A stretch of 64,000 nt of DNA from Phycicoccus sp. Soil802 (lineage in GTDB: Bacteria > Actinomycetota > Actinomycetes > Actinomycetales > Dermatophilaceae), in the NCBI RefSeq assembly GCF_001429605.1, contig NZ_LMSS01000002.1, forward strand, positions 538,618 through 602,617. The letters run 5' to 3'. This document shows positions 31,838 to 40,131 of the stretch, piece after piece (position 1 is the stretch's first letter; the number at the start of each line of letters is the position of its first letter). The notes under the pieces are model-generated. The model was not told the origin of the DNA, searched no databases, and saw nothing but the letters and a program-made list of their open reading frames with translations. The position numbers were made by a program, and so were the translations under genes.

Positions 31838-32188
31838 GTGGACGTGGACCTCTCGGTCTCCAGCAGTGAGCAGGGTGCGGTGACGATCGTGCACGTCGCG
31901 GGCGAGATCGACGTCTACACCGCCCCGTTGCTGCGCGAGGTCCTCGACAAGCAGGTGGCCGCAGGCCGGACCGACCTCGTCGTCGACCTCGAGAAAGTCA
32001 CCTTCATGGACTCGACCGGTCTGGGCGTGCTCGTGGGCCGCCTCAAGCTGGTGCGCGGCCAGAACGGCACCCTGCGCATCGTCAGCGCCCAGGAGCGCAT
32101 CCTCAAGGTCTTCAAGATCACCGGCCTGGACAAGGTGTTCCACATCTACCCCACGGTCGACGAGGCTGCTGCAGCATCGAACGCCTGA
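31838..32188 (+). CDS. STAS-domain anti-sigma factor antagonist
   Basis: A 116-aa single STAS domain protein. [20 protein letters not shown] and [20 protein letters not shown] are typical; the Ser in MDSTGLG is the phosphorylation site in SpoIIAA/RsbV relatives. When unphosphorylated it would bind an anti-sigma kinase and free a sigma factor. No partner kinase or sigma gene is in this window. The GTG at 31838 has AGG 7 bases upstream; another GTG at 31844 is possible. It is divergent from the helicase. Confidence 0.87.
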   Translation: MDVDLSVSSSEQGAVTIVHVAGEIDVYTAPLLREVLDKQVAAGRTDLVVDLEKVTFMDSTGLGVLVGRLKLVRGQNGTLRIVSAQERILKVFKITGLDKVFHIYPTVDEAAAASNA

Positions 32189-32328
32189 CGAATTCTCTGT
32201 GACGATCCTCACCCGGCGTCACAAACCCTGTGACGTGCATTACCCTCGCACGCAACGTCCCCTCTGCGGTGCGCCATCGTGGCGCGCCCGTGGGCGGTCC
32301 TGAATGTTTCCCCATCGAGGAGGATGGA

Positions 32329-34827
32329 ATGTCGCGCCTCGCGCCTGCCGCCACAGCTGCTGACCTGCAGCTGGACGGCACCAATCTCACCCTGGTCTAT
32401 GCGGTGCTGGCCATTGCCATCATCGCGCTGGTCATGGGTGCGTTCTTCCGCCGGGAGGTCCTGGCGGCCGACCCCGGCACCGACAAGATGCAGGAGATCG
32501 GCGCTGCCGTCGAAGAGGGCGCCCAGGCCTACCTCGCTCGGCAGTTCAAGACGCTCGGCGTCTTCGTCGTGCTGGTCTTCGGCCTGCTCCTCCTGCTCCC
32601 CGCCGACACCACCGAGGTCCGCTGGGGGCGGTCCGCCTTCTTCGTCGTCGGCGCGCTGTTCTCCGCCGCGATCGGCTACTTCGGCATGAGCCTGGCCGTG
32701 AAGGCCAACGTGCGCGTGGCGTCCGCCGCGCGTGGCGGTGACCGTGACCTCGGCATGCGGATCGCTTTCCGCACCGGTGGCACCGTCGGCATGGCAACCG
32801 TGGGCCTCGGCCTGCTCGGCGCCTCCGTCGTCGTCCTGCTCTACAAGGGCGACGCCCCGAAGGTGCTCGAGGGCTTCGGCTTCGGCGCCGCGCTGCTCGC
32901 GATGTTCATGCGTGTCGGTGGCGGCATCTTCACCAAGGCCGCCGACGTCGGCGCCGACCTCGTCGGCAAGGTCGAGGCAGGCATCCCCGAGGACGACCCG
33001 CGCAACGCCGCGACGATCGCCGACAACGTGGGCGACAACGTCGGCGACTGCGCCGGCATGGCCGCCGACCTCTTCGAGTCGTATGCCGTGATGCTGGTGG
33101 CCGCGCTGATCCTCGGCTCCGCCGCGTTCGGCGAGTACGGCCTGGTGTTCCCGCTGATCGTCCCGGCCATCGGTGCGGTGACCGCGCTGATCGGGGTCTT
33201 CATCACCCGGGTCAAGCCCGGCGAGAACGCGCTGTCCGCCATCAACCGCGGCTTCTACATCTCGGCCGGCATCGCGGCCGTCCTCTCCGGCGTGGCCGCG
33301 TACGTCTACCTGCCCGACACCTTCGCGGCCCTCAAGTCGGCCGACGCGGGCATCACCGCCCTGTCGGGCGACCCGCGCCGCGTCGCCGTGCTGGCGGTCA
33401 TCATCGGCATCGTGCTGGCTGCGGTCATCCTCTGGCTGACCGGCTACTTCACCGGCACCGACAAGCGCCCGACCAAGGACGTCGCCCGCACGTCGCTCAC
33501 CGGTGCGGCGACCGTCGTACTCTCGGGCATCGGCGTCGGCCTCGAGTCGGCGGTCTACACCGCGGTCATCATCGGCGCGGCCGTCTACGCGGCGTTCCTG
33601 CTCGGTGGCGGCTCGGTCATCCTGTCGCTCTTCCTCATCGCGCTGGCCGGCTGTGGCCTGCTGACCACGGTGGGCGTCATCGTGGCGATGGACACCTTCG
33701 GCCCGGTCTCCGACAACGCCCAGGGCATCGCCGAGATGTCCGGCGACGTCGACGGCGAGGGCGCGCAGATCCTCACCGACCTCGACGCGGTGGGCAACAC
33801 CACCAAGGCGATCACCAAGGGCATCGCGATCGCGACGGCCGTCCTCGCGGCGACCGCGCTGTTCGGCTCCTACTCCGATGCGTGGAAGGCGAAGTTCGAG
33901 CCGATCATCCAGGCTCTGGCCAAGTCCACCGAGGCGGACCTGGTGGCCAAGATCCAGAGCGGCACCCTGACGCAGGAGGCGGCGCAGGCGCAGTACACCG
34001 CGATCCTGCAGAAGGCCAACGCGCCGTTCGACCTCCAGATCGTCACGCCGAGCGTGCTCGTCGGACTGCTGCTGGGTGCGGCCGTGGTCTTCCTGTTCTC
34101 CGGTCTGGCCATCAACGCGGTGACCCGCGCGGCCGGCGCCATCGTCTTCGAGGTGCGTCGCCAGTTCCGCGAGCACCCCGGGATCATGGACTACACCGAG
34201 AAGCCCGAGTACGGCCGCGTGGTCGACATCTGCACCAAGGACTCGCTGCGTGAGCTCGCGACGCCTGGTCTGCTGGCCGCTCTCACCCCGGTCGCCGTCG
34301 GCTTCGGCCTCGGCATCGGTCCGCTCGCCGGCTTCCTCGCCGGCGCCATCGGCACCGGCTGCCTCATGGCGGTGTTCCTCGCCAACTCCGGTGGCTCGTG
34401 GGACAACGCCAAGAAGATCGTCGAGGACGGCACCCACGGTGGCAAGGGCAGTGAGGCCCACGCCGCGACCGTCATCGGTGACACCGTCGGTGACCCGTTC
34501 AAGGACACCGCCGGCCCGGCCATCAACCCGCTGATCAAGGTGATGAACCTCGTCTCGGTGCTCATCGCCCCGGCGATCGTGACCCTGTCGATCGGTGGCG
34601 ACAAGAACAACGTCGCCCGCTACGGCATCGCTGCCGCGGCGATCATCATCGTGATCGCCGCGGTCGCCGTCTCCAAGGCGCGTGACCTGGCCATCGGTGG
34701 CGACGAGGACGGCCAGAGCGCAGCTCGCGTGGACGCGGTCGCGCCCGACGCCGGCGAGGCCGAGACCGCCCCCGGTCAGGCCGTCGACGAGGCGACCGAC
34801 GTCGTCGAGGAGCCCGTGAACCGCTAG
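32329..34827 (+). CDS. hppA: K+-independent proton-pumping pyrophosphatase
   Basis: This 832-aa membrane pyrophosphatase hydrolyses PPi and pumps H+ out across the membrane with about 16 helices. The substrate-site motifs are GADLVGKVEAGIPEDDPRN and DNVGDNVGDCAGMAADLFES, repeated in form near the C-terminus (GDTVGDPFKDTAGPAINPL). GNTTKA (at DNA about 33796) has Lys where K+-dependent enzymes have Ala, so it should be K+-independent. An acidic tail of about 40 residues ends the protein. The ATG at 32329 has GAGGAGG 5 bases upstream; another ATG at 32324 is out of frame. A strong hairpin follows the gene. Confidence 0.95.
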   Translation: MSRLAPAATAADLQLDGTNLTLVYAVLAIAIIALVMGAFFRREVLAADPGTDKMQEIGAAVEEGAQAYLARQFKTLGVFVVLVFGLLLLLPADTTEVRWGRSAFFVVGALFSAAIGYFGMSLAVKANVRVASAARGGDRDLGMRIAFRTGGTVGMATVGLGLLGASVVVLLYKGDAPKVLEGFGFGAALLAMFMRVGGGIFTKAADVGADLVGKVEAGIPEDDPRNAATIADNVGDNVGDCAGMAADLFESYAVMLVAALILGSAAFGEYGLVFPLIVPAIGAVTALIGVFITRVKPGENALSAINRGFYISAGIAAVLSGVAAYVYLPDTFAALKSADAGITALSGDPRRVAVLAVIIGIVLAAVILWLTGYFTGTDKRPTKDVARTSLTGAATVVLSGIGVGLESAVYTAVIIGAAVYAAFLLGGGSVILSLFLIALAGCGLLTTVGVIVAMDTFGPVSDNAQGIAEMSGDVDGEGAQILTDLDAVGNTTKAITKGIAIATAVLAATALFGSYSDAWKAKFEPIIQALAKSTEADLVAKIQSGTLTQEAAQAQYTAILQKANAPFDLQIVTPSVLVGLLLGAAVVFLFSGLAINAVTRAAGAIVFEVRRQFREHPGIMDYTEKPEYGRVVDICTKDSLRELATPGLLAALTPVAVGFGLGIGPLAGFLAGAIGTGCLMAVFLANSGGSWDNAKKIVEDGTHGGKGSEAHAATVIGDTVGDPFKDTAGPAINPLIKVMNLVSVLIAPAIVTLSIGGDKNNVARYGIAAAAIIIVIAAVAVSKARDLAIGGDEDGQSAARVDAVAPDAGEAETAPGQAVDEATDVVEEPVNR

Positions 34828-34850
34828 GCACCACGCGGCATACGCCAGGC

Positions 34851-34882
34851 GGGCCGGCTCACCCACACGGGTGAGCCGGCCC
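34851..34882 (+). terminator. hppA terminator hairpin
   Basis: GGGCCGGCTCACCC and its exact complement (14 bp) close on a 4-base ACAC loop, 23 bases after the hppA stop. There is no T-run. The leaderless promoter TAGGGT of the next gene begins 9 bases further on. Confidence 0.7.
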
Positions 34883-34902
34883 TCCGCGCGTAGGGTCACG
34901 CC

Positions 34903-35376
34903 ATGGGCGATGCGGCGGTGAAGGTCACGCGGGTCACGGCGGACGACCTGCCGGACCTGCTGGTCCTGATGCGGGCCTACTGCACGTTCTACGACAGCGA
35001 CCCGGCTGACGACGAGCTCCGTGCCCTGGCGACCGCGTTCCTGGAGGAGGGGTCGGGCGGCACGCAGCTGATCGCCCGGGACGACTCCGGACGGGCCCTC
35101 GGCCACGCGACCCTGCTCTCGAGCTGGGACACCACCCTGGGCCAACGGCTGGCCGTGATGGAGGACCTCTTCGTCACGGAGGCCGCCCGTGGACGGGGCG
35201 TGGGTGCGGCGCTGGTCGAGGCCTGCCGGCAGCTGGCGGCCGAGCGCGGCATCGGGGCGCTGGCCTGGGAGACCGCGCCGGACAACGAGACCGCCCAGCG
35301 GCTGTACGACGGGCTGGCCGACCGGGCCGGGACCTGGTTGGCCTATCGCCTGCCCACCGGTGGTCCGGCGACCTAG
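34903..35376 (+). CDS. GNAT-family N-acetyltransferase
   Basis: A 157-aa acetyltransferase with the acetyl-CoA pyrophosphate loop ARGRGVGAALVEACRQLA (motif A) after AVMEDLFVTEA, and the motif B end TAPDNETAQRLYDGL. The substrate cannot be told. TAGGGT at 34891-34896 lies 6 bases before the ATG with no ribosome site, so the message is probably leaderless. It ends 9 bases before the start of the AIM24 gene, which has its own -10-like box. Confidence 0.83.
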   Translation: MGDAAVKVTRVTADDLPDLLVLMRAYCTFYDSDPADDELRALATAFLEEGSGGTQLIARDDSGRALGHATLLSSWDTTLGQRLAVMEDLFVTEAARGRGVGAALVEACRQLAAERGIGALAWETAPDNETAQRLYDGLADRAGTWLAYRLPTGGPAT

Positions 35377-35385
35377 GCTGGAGTC

Positions 35386-36102
35386 ATGCAGAGTCCGCTC
35401 TTTGACCAGGCCAACCTCGAAGTCCAGGCGCAGCAGCGGTTCGCGCTGCAGAACCCGCAGATGCTCCGCGTCCACCTCGGCGGCGACGTGCTGGCCGTCA
35501 AGGGCGCGATGGTCTCCTACCAGGGCCAGATCCGCTTCGACCACGAGAAGGCCGGCAGTGTCGGCAAGCTCTTCAAGAAGGTCGTGACGGGCGAGGACGT
35601 CTCGCTGATGCGGGTCTCCGGCGAGGGCGACGTCTTCTTCGCGTCCGAGGCCGGGTTCGTCTTCCTCGTCGAGCTGACCGGCGACGCCCTGAGCGTCAAC
35701 GCCCGCAACCTGCTGGCCTTCGACTCCACCATCGACTGGGACATCAAGCGGGTGCAGGGCGCCGGGATGCTCAGCGGCGGCCTGTTCAACACGACCCTGC
35801 ATGGCACCGGCACCGTCGCGATCCACACCGTCGGGCAGCCGGTGATCCTCGACTGCAGCCAGCAGCCCACCTACGTCGACGTGCAGGCCTGCGTGGGCTG
35901 GTCGGCCAACCTCGTGCCCCAGGTGGTGTCGAGCATGAACGTCCGGTCGATGCTCCGCGGTGGCTCGGGCGAGGCTTTCCAGTACGCCTTCTCCGGCCCC
36001 GGTTTCGTCATCGTCCAGCCCAGTGAGTGGACCCCGCCGGCCGCGGGTGGCAGTGGCGGCGGGGGTGGCGGCTTCAACCTCGGCGGCCTGCTCGACGGAT
36101 GA
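35386..36102 (+). CDS. AIM24-family protein (TIGR00266/DUF124)
   Basis: A 238-aa protein of the AIM24 beta-helix/roll fold. It begins MQSPLFDQANLEVQ, then runs LRVHLGGDVLAVKGAMVSYQ, and carries the family's GSGEAFQYAFSGPGFVIVQP near the end, closing with a Gly-rich tail (GGSGGGGGGFNLGG). Function in bacteria is unknown; the yeast relative is mitochondrial and affects membrane organisation. TAGGCT lies 6 bases before the ATG. The stop overlaps the ATG of the following methyltransferase gene. Confidence 0.87.
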   Translation: MQSPLFDQANLEVQAQQRFALQNPQMLRVHLGGDVLAVKGAMVSYQGQIRFDHEKAGSVGKLFKKVVTGEDVSLMRVSGEGDVFFASEAGFVFLVELTGDALSVNARNLLAFDSTIDWDIKRVQGAGMLSGGLFNTTLHGTGTVAIHTVGQPVILDCSQQPTYVDVQACVGWSANLVPQVVSSMNVRSMLRGGSGEAFQYAFSGPGFVIVQPSEWTPPAAGGSGGGGGGFNLGGLLDG

Positions 36103-37598
36103 GCGCTCCCACCCCGGCAGCCGACCCCGAGCTCGTCGCCCGCCTGCGCGCGGACCTCGAGGCCGCGGCATACACGGTCGAGGCGGTGGCTGCGCTCCTC
36201 GGACCCCTGGCCGCTGCGGCGCTCGGCCGCGAGCAGGTGATCCCGGCCCAGCGCGTGACGGCCGGCGCCGACGGGCCGCTGGCCACCCTGGTGCGGCTGT
36301 TCGGACTCGGCGACGCGGTCGACACGGAGGAGGCGGCGGCCGCGCTGCCCACCCTCGGCCTCGACGGCGCCAGTGCGCTGCGGCTCGTGCGCGAGCAGGG
36401 CCCCGGCGTGGTCGCGACCTGCGACCTGCGCCCCTACGGCGAGGAGGGCCACGCCTGGTGGGTCGCCTCCGACCTCACCGAGCTCGCCACCCGTGCACCC
36501 CTGCGCGAGGACCACGTCCTCGGCATCGGCGGGGCGTCGACCACGCTGGCCTCGTGGACGCCGCGCCCGGCCGTCGAGCGAGCCCTCGACGTCGGCACCG
36601 GCTGCGGGGTGCAGGCGCTGCACCTGGGTGCCCACGCCAAGCACGTCACGGTCACCGACATCTCGACGCGGGCCCTTGATTTCGCCCGGTTCAACGCCGC
36701 CCTCAACGGCCTCGAATGGGAGGTGGTGGAGGGGTCGATGCTGGATCCCGTTGCGGGACAACAGTTCGGGCTGATCGTGAGCAACCCGCCCTTCGTCATC
36801 ACGCCACGCACCCCCGATGTCCCGCTCTTCGAGTACCGCGACGGCGGACAGGCGGGCGACAGCATCGTCGCCGACCTCGTGCGGTCGATCGGCGACCACC
36901 TCGAGCCGGGTGGCGTGGCCCAGTTCCTCGGCAACTGGGAGGTCGTCGGCGACCGCGACTGGCGCGAGCGGGTGCGCGGCTGGGTGGCCGGCACCGGCCT
37001 CGACGCCTGGATCGTGCAGCGCGACCTGCAGGACCCTGCCGAGTACGCCGAGACCTGGTCGCGCGACGGCGGTCACCACAGTGCGACGACCGAGTTCACG
37101 ACGATGTATGCCGCGTGGCTCGACGACTTCGCGTCGCGCGGCGTGAGCGCGATCGGGTTCGGGGTGATCACCCTCCAGAAGCCGGTGGGGGAGCGGGAGC
37201 CCTTCGTCGACCTCACCGAGGTGACCGGTCCGGTCACGGCACCGATGGGGCCGCACGTGCTGTCGGGACTGCGCGCCCGGACCTGGCTGGCCGAGCACGA
37301 CGACGCCGAGCTGCTCGCGGTGGCCTGGCGGTGTGCCGACGACGTGGTGGAGGAGCGACACGGGCGACCGGGTGACGAAGAGCCTGCCGTGATCCAGCTG
37401 CGCCAGGGCGTGGGCCTGGGACGCACGATCCGGCTCGACACGGTCGGCGCCGCGCTGGTCAGCGTGTGCGACGGGACGCTGCCTGCAGGGCTGGCCCTGG
37501 ATGCGATCGCGGAGCTGCTAGGCGAGGACGCGGCGGCCGTCCGCGACTCGGCCGTTCCGCTGCTCCGGGGACTGGTGGCCGACGGCCTGCTCGTCTGA
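36099..37598 (+). CDS. PrmC/RsmC-like SAM-dependent methyltransferase
   Basis: A 499-aa protein. The N-terminal 150 residues are a helical substrate-binding domain; the SAM motif I is ALDVGTGCGVQALHLG (about residue 165), motif II VTVTDISTRALDFARF, and the catalytic motif SNPPFVI, the NPPY/F type used by enzymes that methylate amides or exocyclic amines (protein Gln, rRNA guanine or adenine). A C-terminal region of about 170 residues has no clear motif. This build is common in actinobacteria; the target is not known. It overlaps the AIM24 stop by 4 nt. Confidence 0.85.
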   Translation: MSAPTPAADPELVARLRADLEAAAYTVEAVAALLGPLAAAALGREQVIPAQRVTAGADGPLATLVRLFGLGDAVDTEEAAAALPTLGLDGASALRLVREQGPGVVATCDLRPYGEEGHAWWVASDLTELATRAPLREDHVLGIGGASTTLASWTPRPAVERALDVGTGCGVQALHLGAHAKHVTVTDISTRALDFARFNAALNGLEWEVVEGSMLDPVAGQQFGLIVSNPPFVITPRTPDVPLFEYRDGGQAGDSIVADLVRSIGDHLEPGGVAQFLGNWEVVGDRDWRERVRGWVAGTGLDAWIVQRDLQDPAEYAETWSRDGGHHSATTEFTTMYAAWLDDFASRGVSAIGFGVITLQKPVGEREPFVDLTEVTGPVTAPMGPHVLSGLRARTWLAEHDDAELLAVAWRCADDVVEERHGRPGDEEPAVIQLRQGVGLGRTIRLDTVGAALVSVCDGTLPAGLALDAIAELLGEDAAAVRDSAVPLLRGLVADGLLV

Positions 37599-37613
37599 GT
37601 CGTCTTCTCCATC

Positions 37614-37663
37614 CGGTTCGATGTAAACCCGCCGGCGAATCCCGGCGGGTTTACATCGAACCG
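37614..37663. repeat. 50-bp intergenic palindrome, copy C of the family
   Basis: Arms of 22 bp starting CGGTTCGATGTAAACCCG pair exactly around a 6-base loop (37636-37641). It lies 15 bases after the methyltransferase stop. TCGAACCGAGTG at its right edge is repeated at 37679-37690, possibly a trace of a local duplication. Confidence 0.85.
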
Positions 37664-37749
37664 AGTGGGGTGGCGGCCTCGAACCGAGTGAGTGACCGCC
37701 GGGACATCTGTCATGAGTGGGTCCGTTTGTGCAGGTGGAAAACGTGGTT

Positions 37750-37776
37750 GTGAGTGAGTGCTCACTCACTCATACT
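37750..37776 (+). promoter_or_regulatory. TetR operator and leaderless promoter of the exporter operon
   Basis: GTGAGTGAG and CTCACTCAC form a perfect dyad around TG (37750-37769). CATACT (37771-37776), a good -10 match, follows at once and lies 7 bases before the TetR ATG. Binding here would block the promoter, which is classic self-repression. Confidence 0.75.
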
Positions 37777-37783
37777 GATTCCC

Positions 37784-38395
37784 ATGTCACCCCGCGCTCC
37801 CGCGATGGCCCCCGACGACCGGCGGGCCTCGATCATCGCCGCCACGATCCCGCTGCTGCGGGACAAGGGCCGCGGCATCAGCACCAAGGAGATCGCCAAG
37901 GCGGCCGGCATCGCCGAGGGCACGATCTTCCGGGTGTTCGACAGCAAGGACGAGATCATCCACGCCTGCGTCCACGAGGCGTTCGACACCGCGGCGGTCA
38001 AGGCCGAGCTGGCGGCCGTGGACCGCGACCTGCCGCTGCGTGACCGCCTGGCTGCGGCGGTCACCGTGATGCAGAAGCACCTCCAGGGGATCTTCGCGCT
38101 GATGAGCGTGCTGCAGTCGTCCGGCCAGCCGTTGCACCGTCCGATGGACGCCAAGGCGCTGCGCCGTCGCCAGGAGGGGACCGCCGAGCTCGACCAGGCC
38201 TTCACCGACCTGATCGGCGACGACGCGCAGCGGCTGCGGATCCCGGTGCTCAACTTCATCGGCTACCTGCGGATGCTCACGCTCTCCAGCGTGCACCCCA
38301 TGCTCGACGGCCAGGACTCGACGGCCTCCGAGCTCGTCGACGTCGTGCTCGAGGGCGCGCTGGCCCGACCAACCACCACGAGGGGGAAGAACTAG
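37784..38395 (+). CDS. TetR-family repressor of the ABC exporter operon
   Basis: A 203-aa TetR regulator. The helix-turn-helix is ISTKEIAKAAGIAEGTIFRV, followed by FDSKDEIIHACVHEAFD; the rest is a helical ligand domain. I choose the ATG at 37784 because an in-frame GTG at 37754 lies inside the operator dyad. The stop codon overlaps the GTG of the first ABC subunit by one base. It most likely senses an exported compound and represses the three-gene unit. Confidence 0.88.
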   Translation: MSPRAPAMAPDDRRASIIAATIPLLRDKGRGISTKEIAKAAGIAEGTIFRVFDSKDEIIHACVHEAFDTAAVKAELAAVDRDLPLRDRLAAAVTVMQKHLQGIFALMSVLQSSGQPLHRPMDAKALRRRQEGTAELDQAFTDLIGDDAQRLRIPVLNFIGYLRMLTLSSVHPMLDGQDSTASELVDVVLEGALARPTTTRGKN

Positions 38396-40131
38396 TGCTC
38401 ATCCGGATCATCCGCGACTACCTCAGGCCATACAGCGGTCTGGTCGCCGTGCTCGTCGGGCTGCAGCTCATCGGGACGATGGCCTCGCTCTACCTGCCCA
38501 GCCTGAACGGCACAATCATCGACGAGGGCGTGGCCAAGGGCGACACCGGCTTCATCGTGCGCACCGGCGGGTGGATGCTCGCGGTGTCGCTCGTGCAGAT
38601 CGTCGCCACCGTCGCCGCCACCTACCTCGGGGCCAAGTCGGCTGCCGGCCTGGGCCGCGACCTGCGGGCCGGCATCTTCGCGCGGGTCGGCGACTTCTCC
38701 GCGCAGGAGGTCTCGAGGTTCGGGGCCCCCACCCTGATCTCCCGCAACACCAACGACGTCACCCAGGTGCAGACGGTCGTCTTCATGGGCGCGGCGATGA
38801 TGGTGTCGGCGCCGATCATGATGGTCGGCGGCATCATCATGGCGCTGCGCGAGGACGTCGGGCTGTCCTGGCTCGTGGCCGTCGCCGTGCCCGCGCTGGC
38901 GCTGTCGGTCGCGCTGGTGATCCGCAAGATGATCCCGCAGTTCCGGCTCATGCAGGAGTCGGTCGACTGGGTGAACCGCGTGCTGCGGGAGCAGATCACC
39001 GGCATCCGCGTCGTGCGCGCCTTCGTCCGCGAGGAGCACGAGCAGGATCGCTTCGCCGAGGCCAACACGCAGTACACCGGCACCGCGCTGGCCGTCGGCC
39101 GGCTGATGGCGATGATCTTCCCGATCGTCATGCTGATCTTCAACGCCTCGACCGTGGCCGTGCTGTGGTTCGGCTCGCACCGCGTGGAGAACGGTCAGAT
39201 GCAGATCGGCGAGCTCACCGCCTTCATGAGCTACCTGATGCAGATCCTCATGTCGGTCATGATGGCGACCTTCATGTCGATGATGATCCCGCGCGCGACG
39301 GTTTCCGCCGGGCGGATCACCGAGGTTCTCGACACCGACTCCACGGTCGTCCAGCCGTCTGCGCCCGTGGCGATCCCGCGCACCGGCACCACGGTGGAGC
39401 TGCGTGACGTCGAGTTCTGCTACCCGGGGGCGGACGTGCCTGTCCTGCAAGGGGTTTCGATGACCGCCGAGCCGGGCCGCACCACCGCCATCATCGGAAG
39501 CACGGGCGCAGGCAAGTCCACGCTGGTGTCCCTCATCCCGCGCCTCTACGACGTGACCGGCGGGTCGGTGCGCCTGGGCGGGGTGGACGTGCGCGATGCG
39601 GCCCTCGAGGACGTCTGGTCGCGGATCGGGCTGGTGCCGCAGAAGCCCTACCTGTTCACCGGCACGGTCGCGTCCAACCTGAGGTACGGCGACTCCGAGG
39701 CGACCGACGACGAGCTCTGGGACGCCTTGCGGATCGCGCAGGCCGAGGACTTCGTGCGCGCCATGCCGCTGGGCCTCGACTCGCCCATCGCCCAGGGTGG
39801 CACCAACGTCTCGGGTGGTCAGCGGCAACGGCTCGCCATCGCCCGAGCCCTGGTGGCCAAGCCCGAGGTGTTCCTCTTCGACGACAGCTTCTCGGCCCTC
39901 GACCTGTCGACGGACGCGAGGCTCCGGTCCGCGCTGCGGCCGGTCACGCGGCATACCGCAGTCATCGTCGTGGCCCAACGGGTCTCGACGATCATCGACG
40001 CCGACCACATCGTCGTCCTCGACGACGGCAAGGTGGTCGGCGCAGGCCGCCACGACGAGCTGCTGGAGACGTGTCCGACGTATGTCGAGATCGTCGAGTC
40101 GCAACGATCTGCAGAGGAGGCCGCGGCATGA
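38395..40131 (+). CDS. ABC exporter half-transporter, subunit 1 (degenerate ATP site)
   Basis: A 578-aa protein with six membrane helices and a C-terminal ATPase. Walker A is GSTGAGKSTLVSL, the signature NVSGGQRQRLAIA is canonical, but after Walker B the catalytic Glu is Asp (FLFDDSFSALD), and the H-loop is HTAVIVVAQRVS with Gln in place of His. These losses mark the non-catalytic nucleotide site contributor of heterodimeric exporters of the TM287/288 or BmrCD kind. GTG start overlaps the TetR stop; its stop overlaps the start of the partner. Confidence 0.92.
   Translation: MLIRIIRDYLRPYSGLVAVLVGLQLIGTMASLYLPSLNGTIIDEGVAKGDTGFIVRTGGWMLAVSLVQIVATVAATYLGAKSAAGLGRDLRAGIFARVGDFSAQEVSRFGAPTLISRNTNDVTQVQTVVFMGAAMMVSAPIMMVGGIIMALREDVGLSWLVAVAVPALALSVALVIRKMIPQFRLMQESVDWVNRVLREQITGIRVVRAFVREEHEQDRFAEANTQYTGTALAVGRLMAMIFPIVMLIFNASTVAVLWFGSHRVENGQMQIGELTAFMSYLMQILMSVMMATFMSMMIPRATVSAGRITEVLDTDSTVVQPSAPVAIPRTGTTVELRDVEFCYPGADVPVLQGVSMTAEPGRTTAIIGSTGAGKSTLVSLIPRLYDVTGGSVRLGGVDVRDAALEDVWSRIGLVPQKPYLFTGTVASNLRYGDSEATDDELWDALRIAQAEDFVRAMPLGLDSPIAQGGTNVSGGQRQRLAIARALVAKPEVFLFDDSFSALDLSTDARLRSALRPVTRHTAVIVVAQRVSTIIDADHIVVLDDGKVVGAGRHDELLETCPTYVEIVESQRSAEEAAA

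Noticed and set aside
32209-36171. A 1320-codon open frame on the minus strand opposite hppA, GNAT and AIM24 genes
   Set aside because: It is a shadow of the extreme GC3 of the plus-strand genes. Its product is a His/Arg/Asp/Gly-rich mixture with no domain, and the plus-strand genes are unmistakable.
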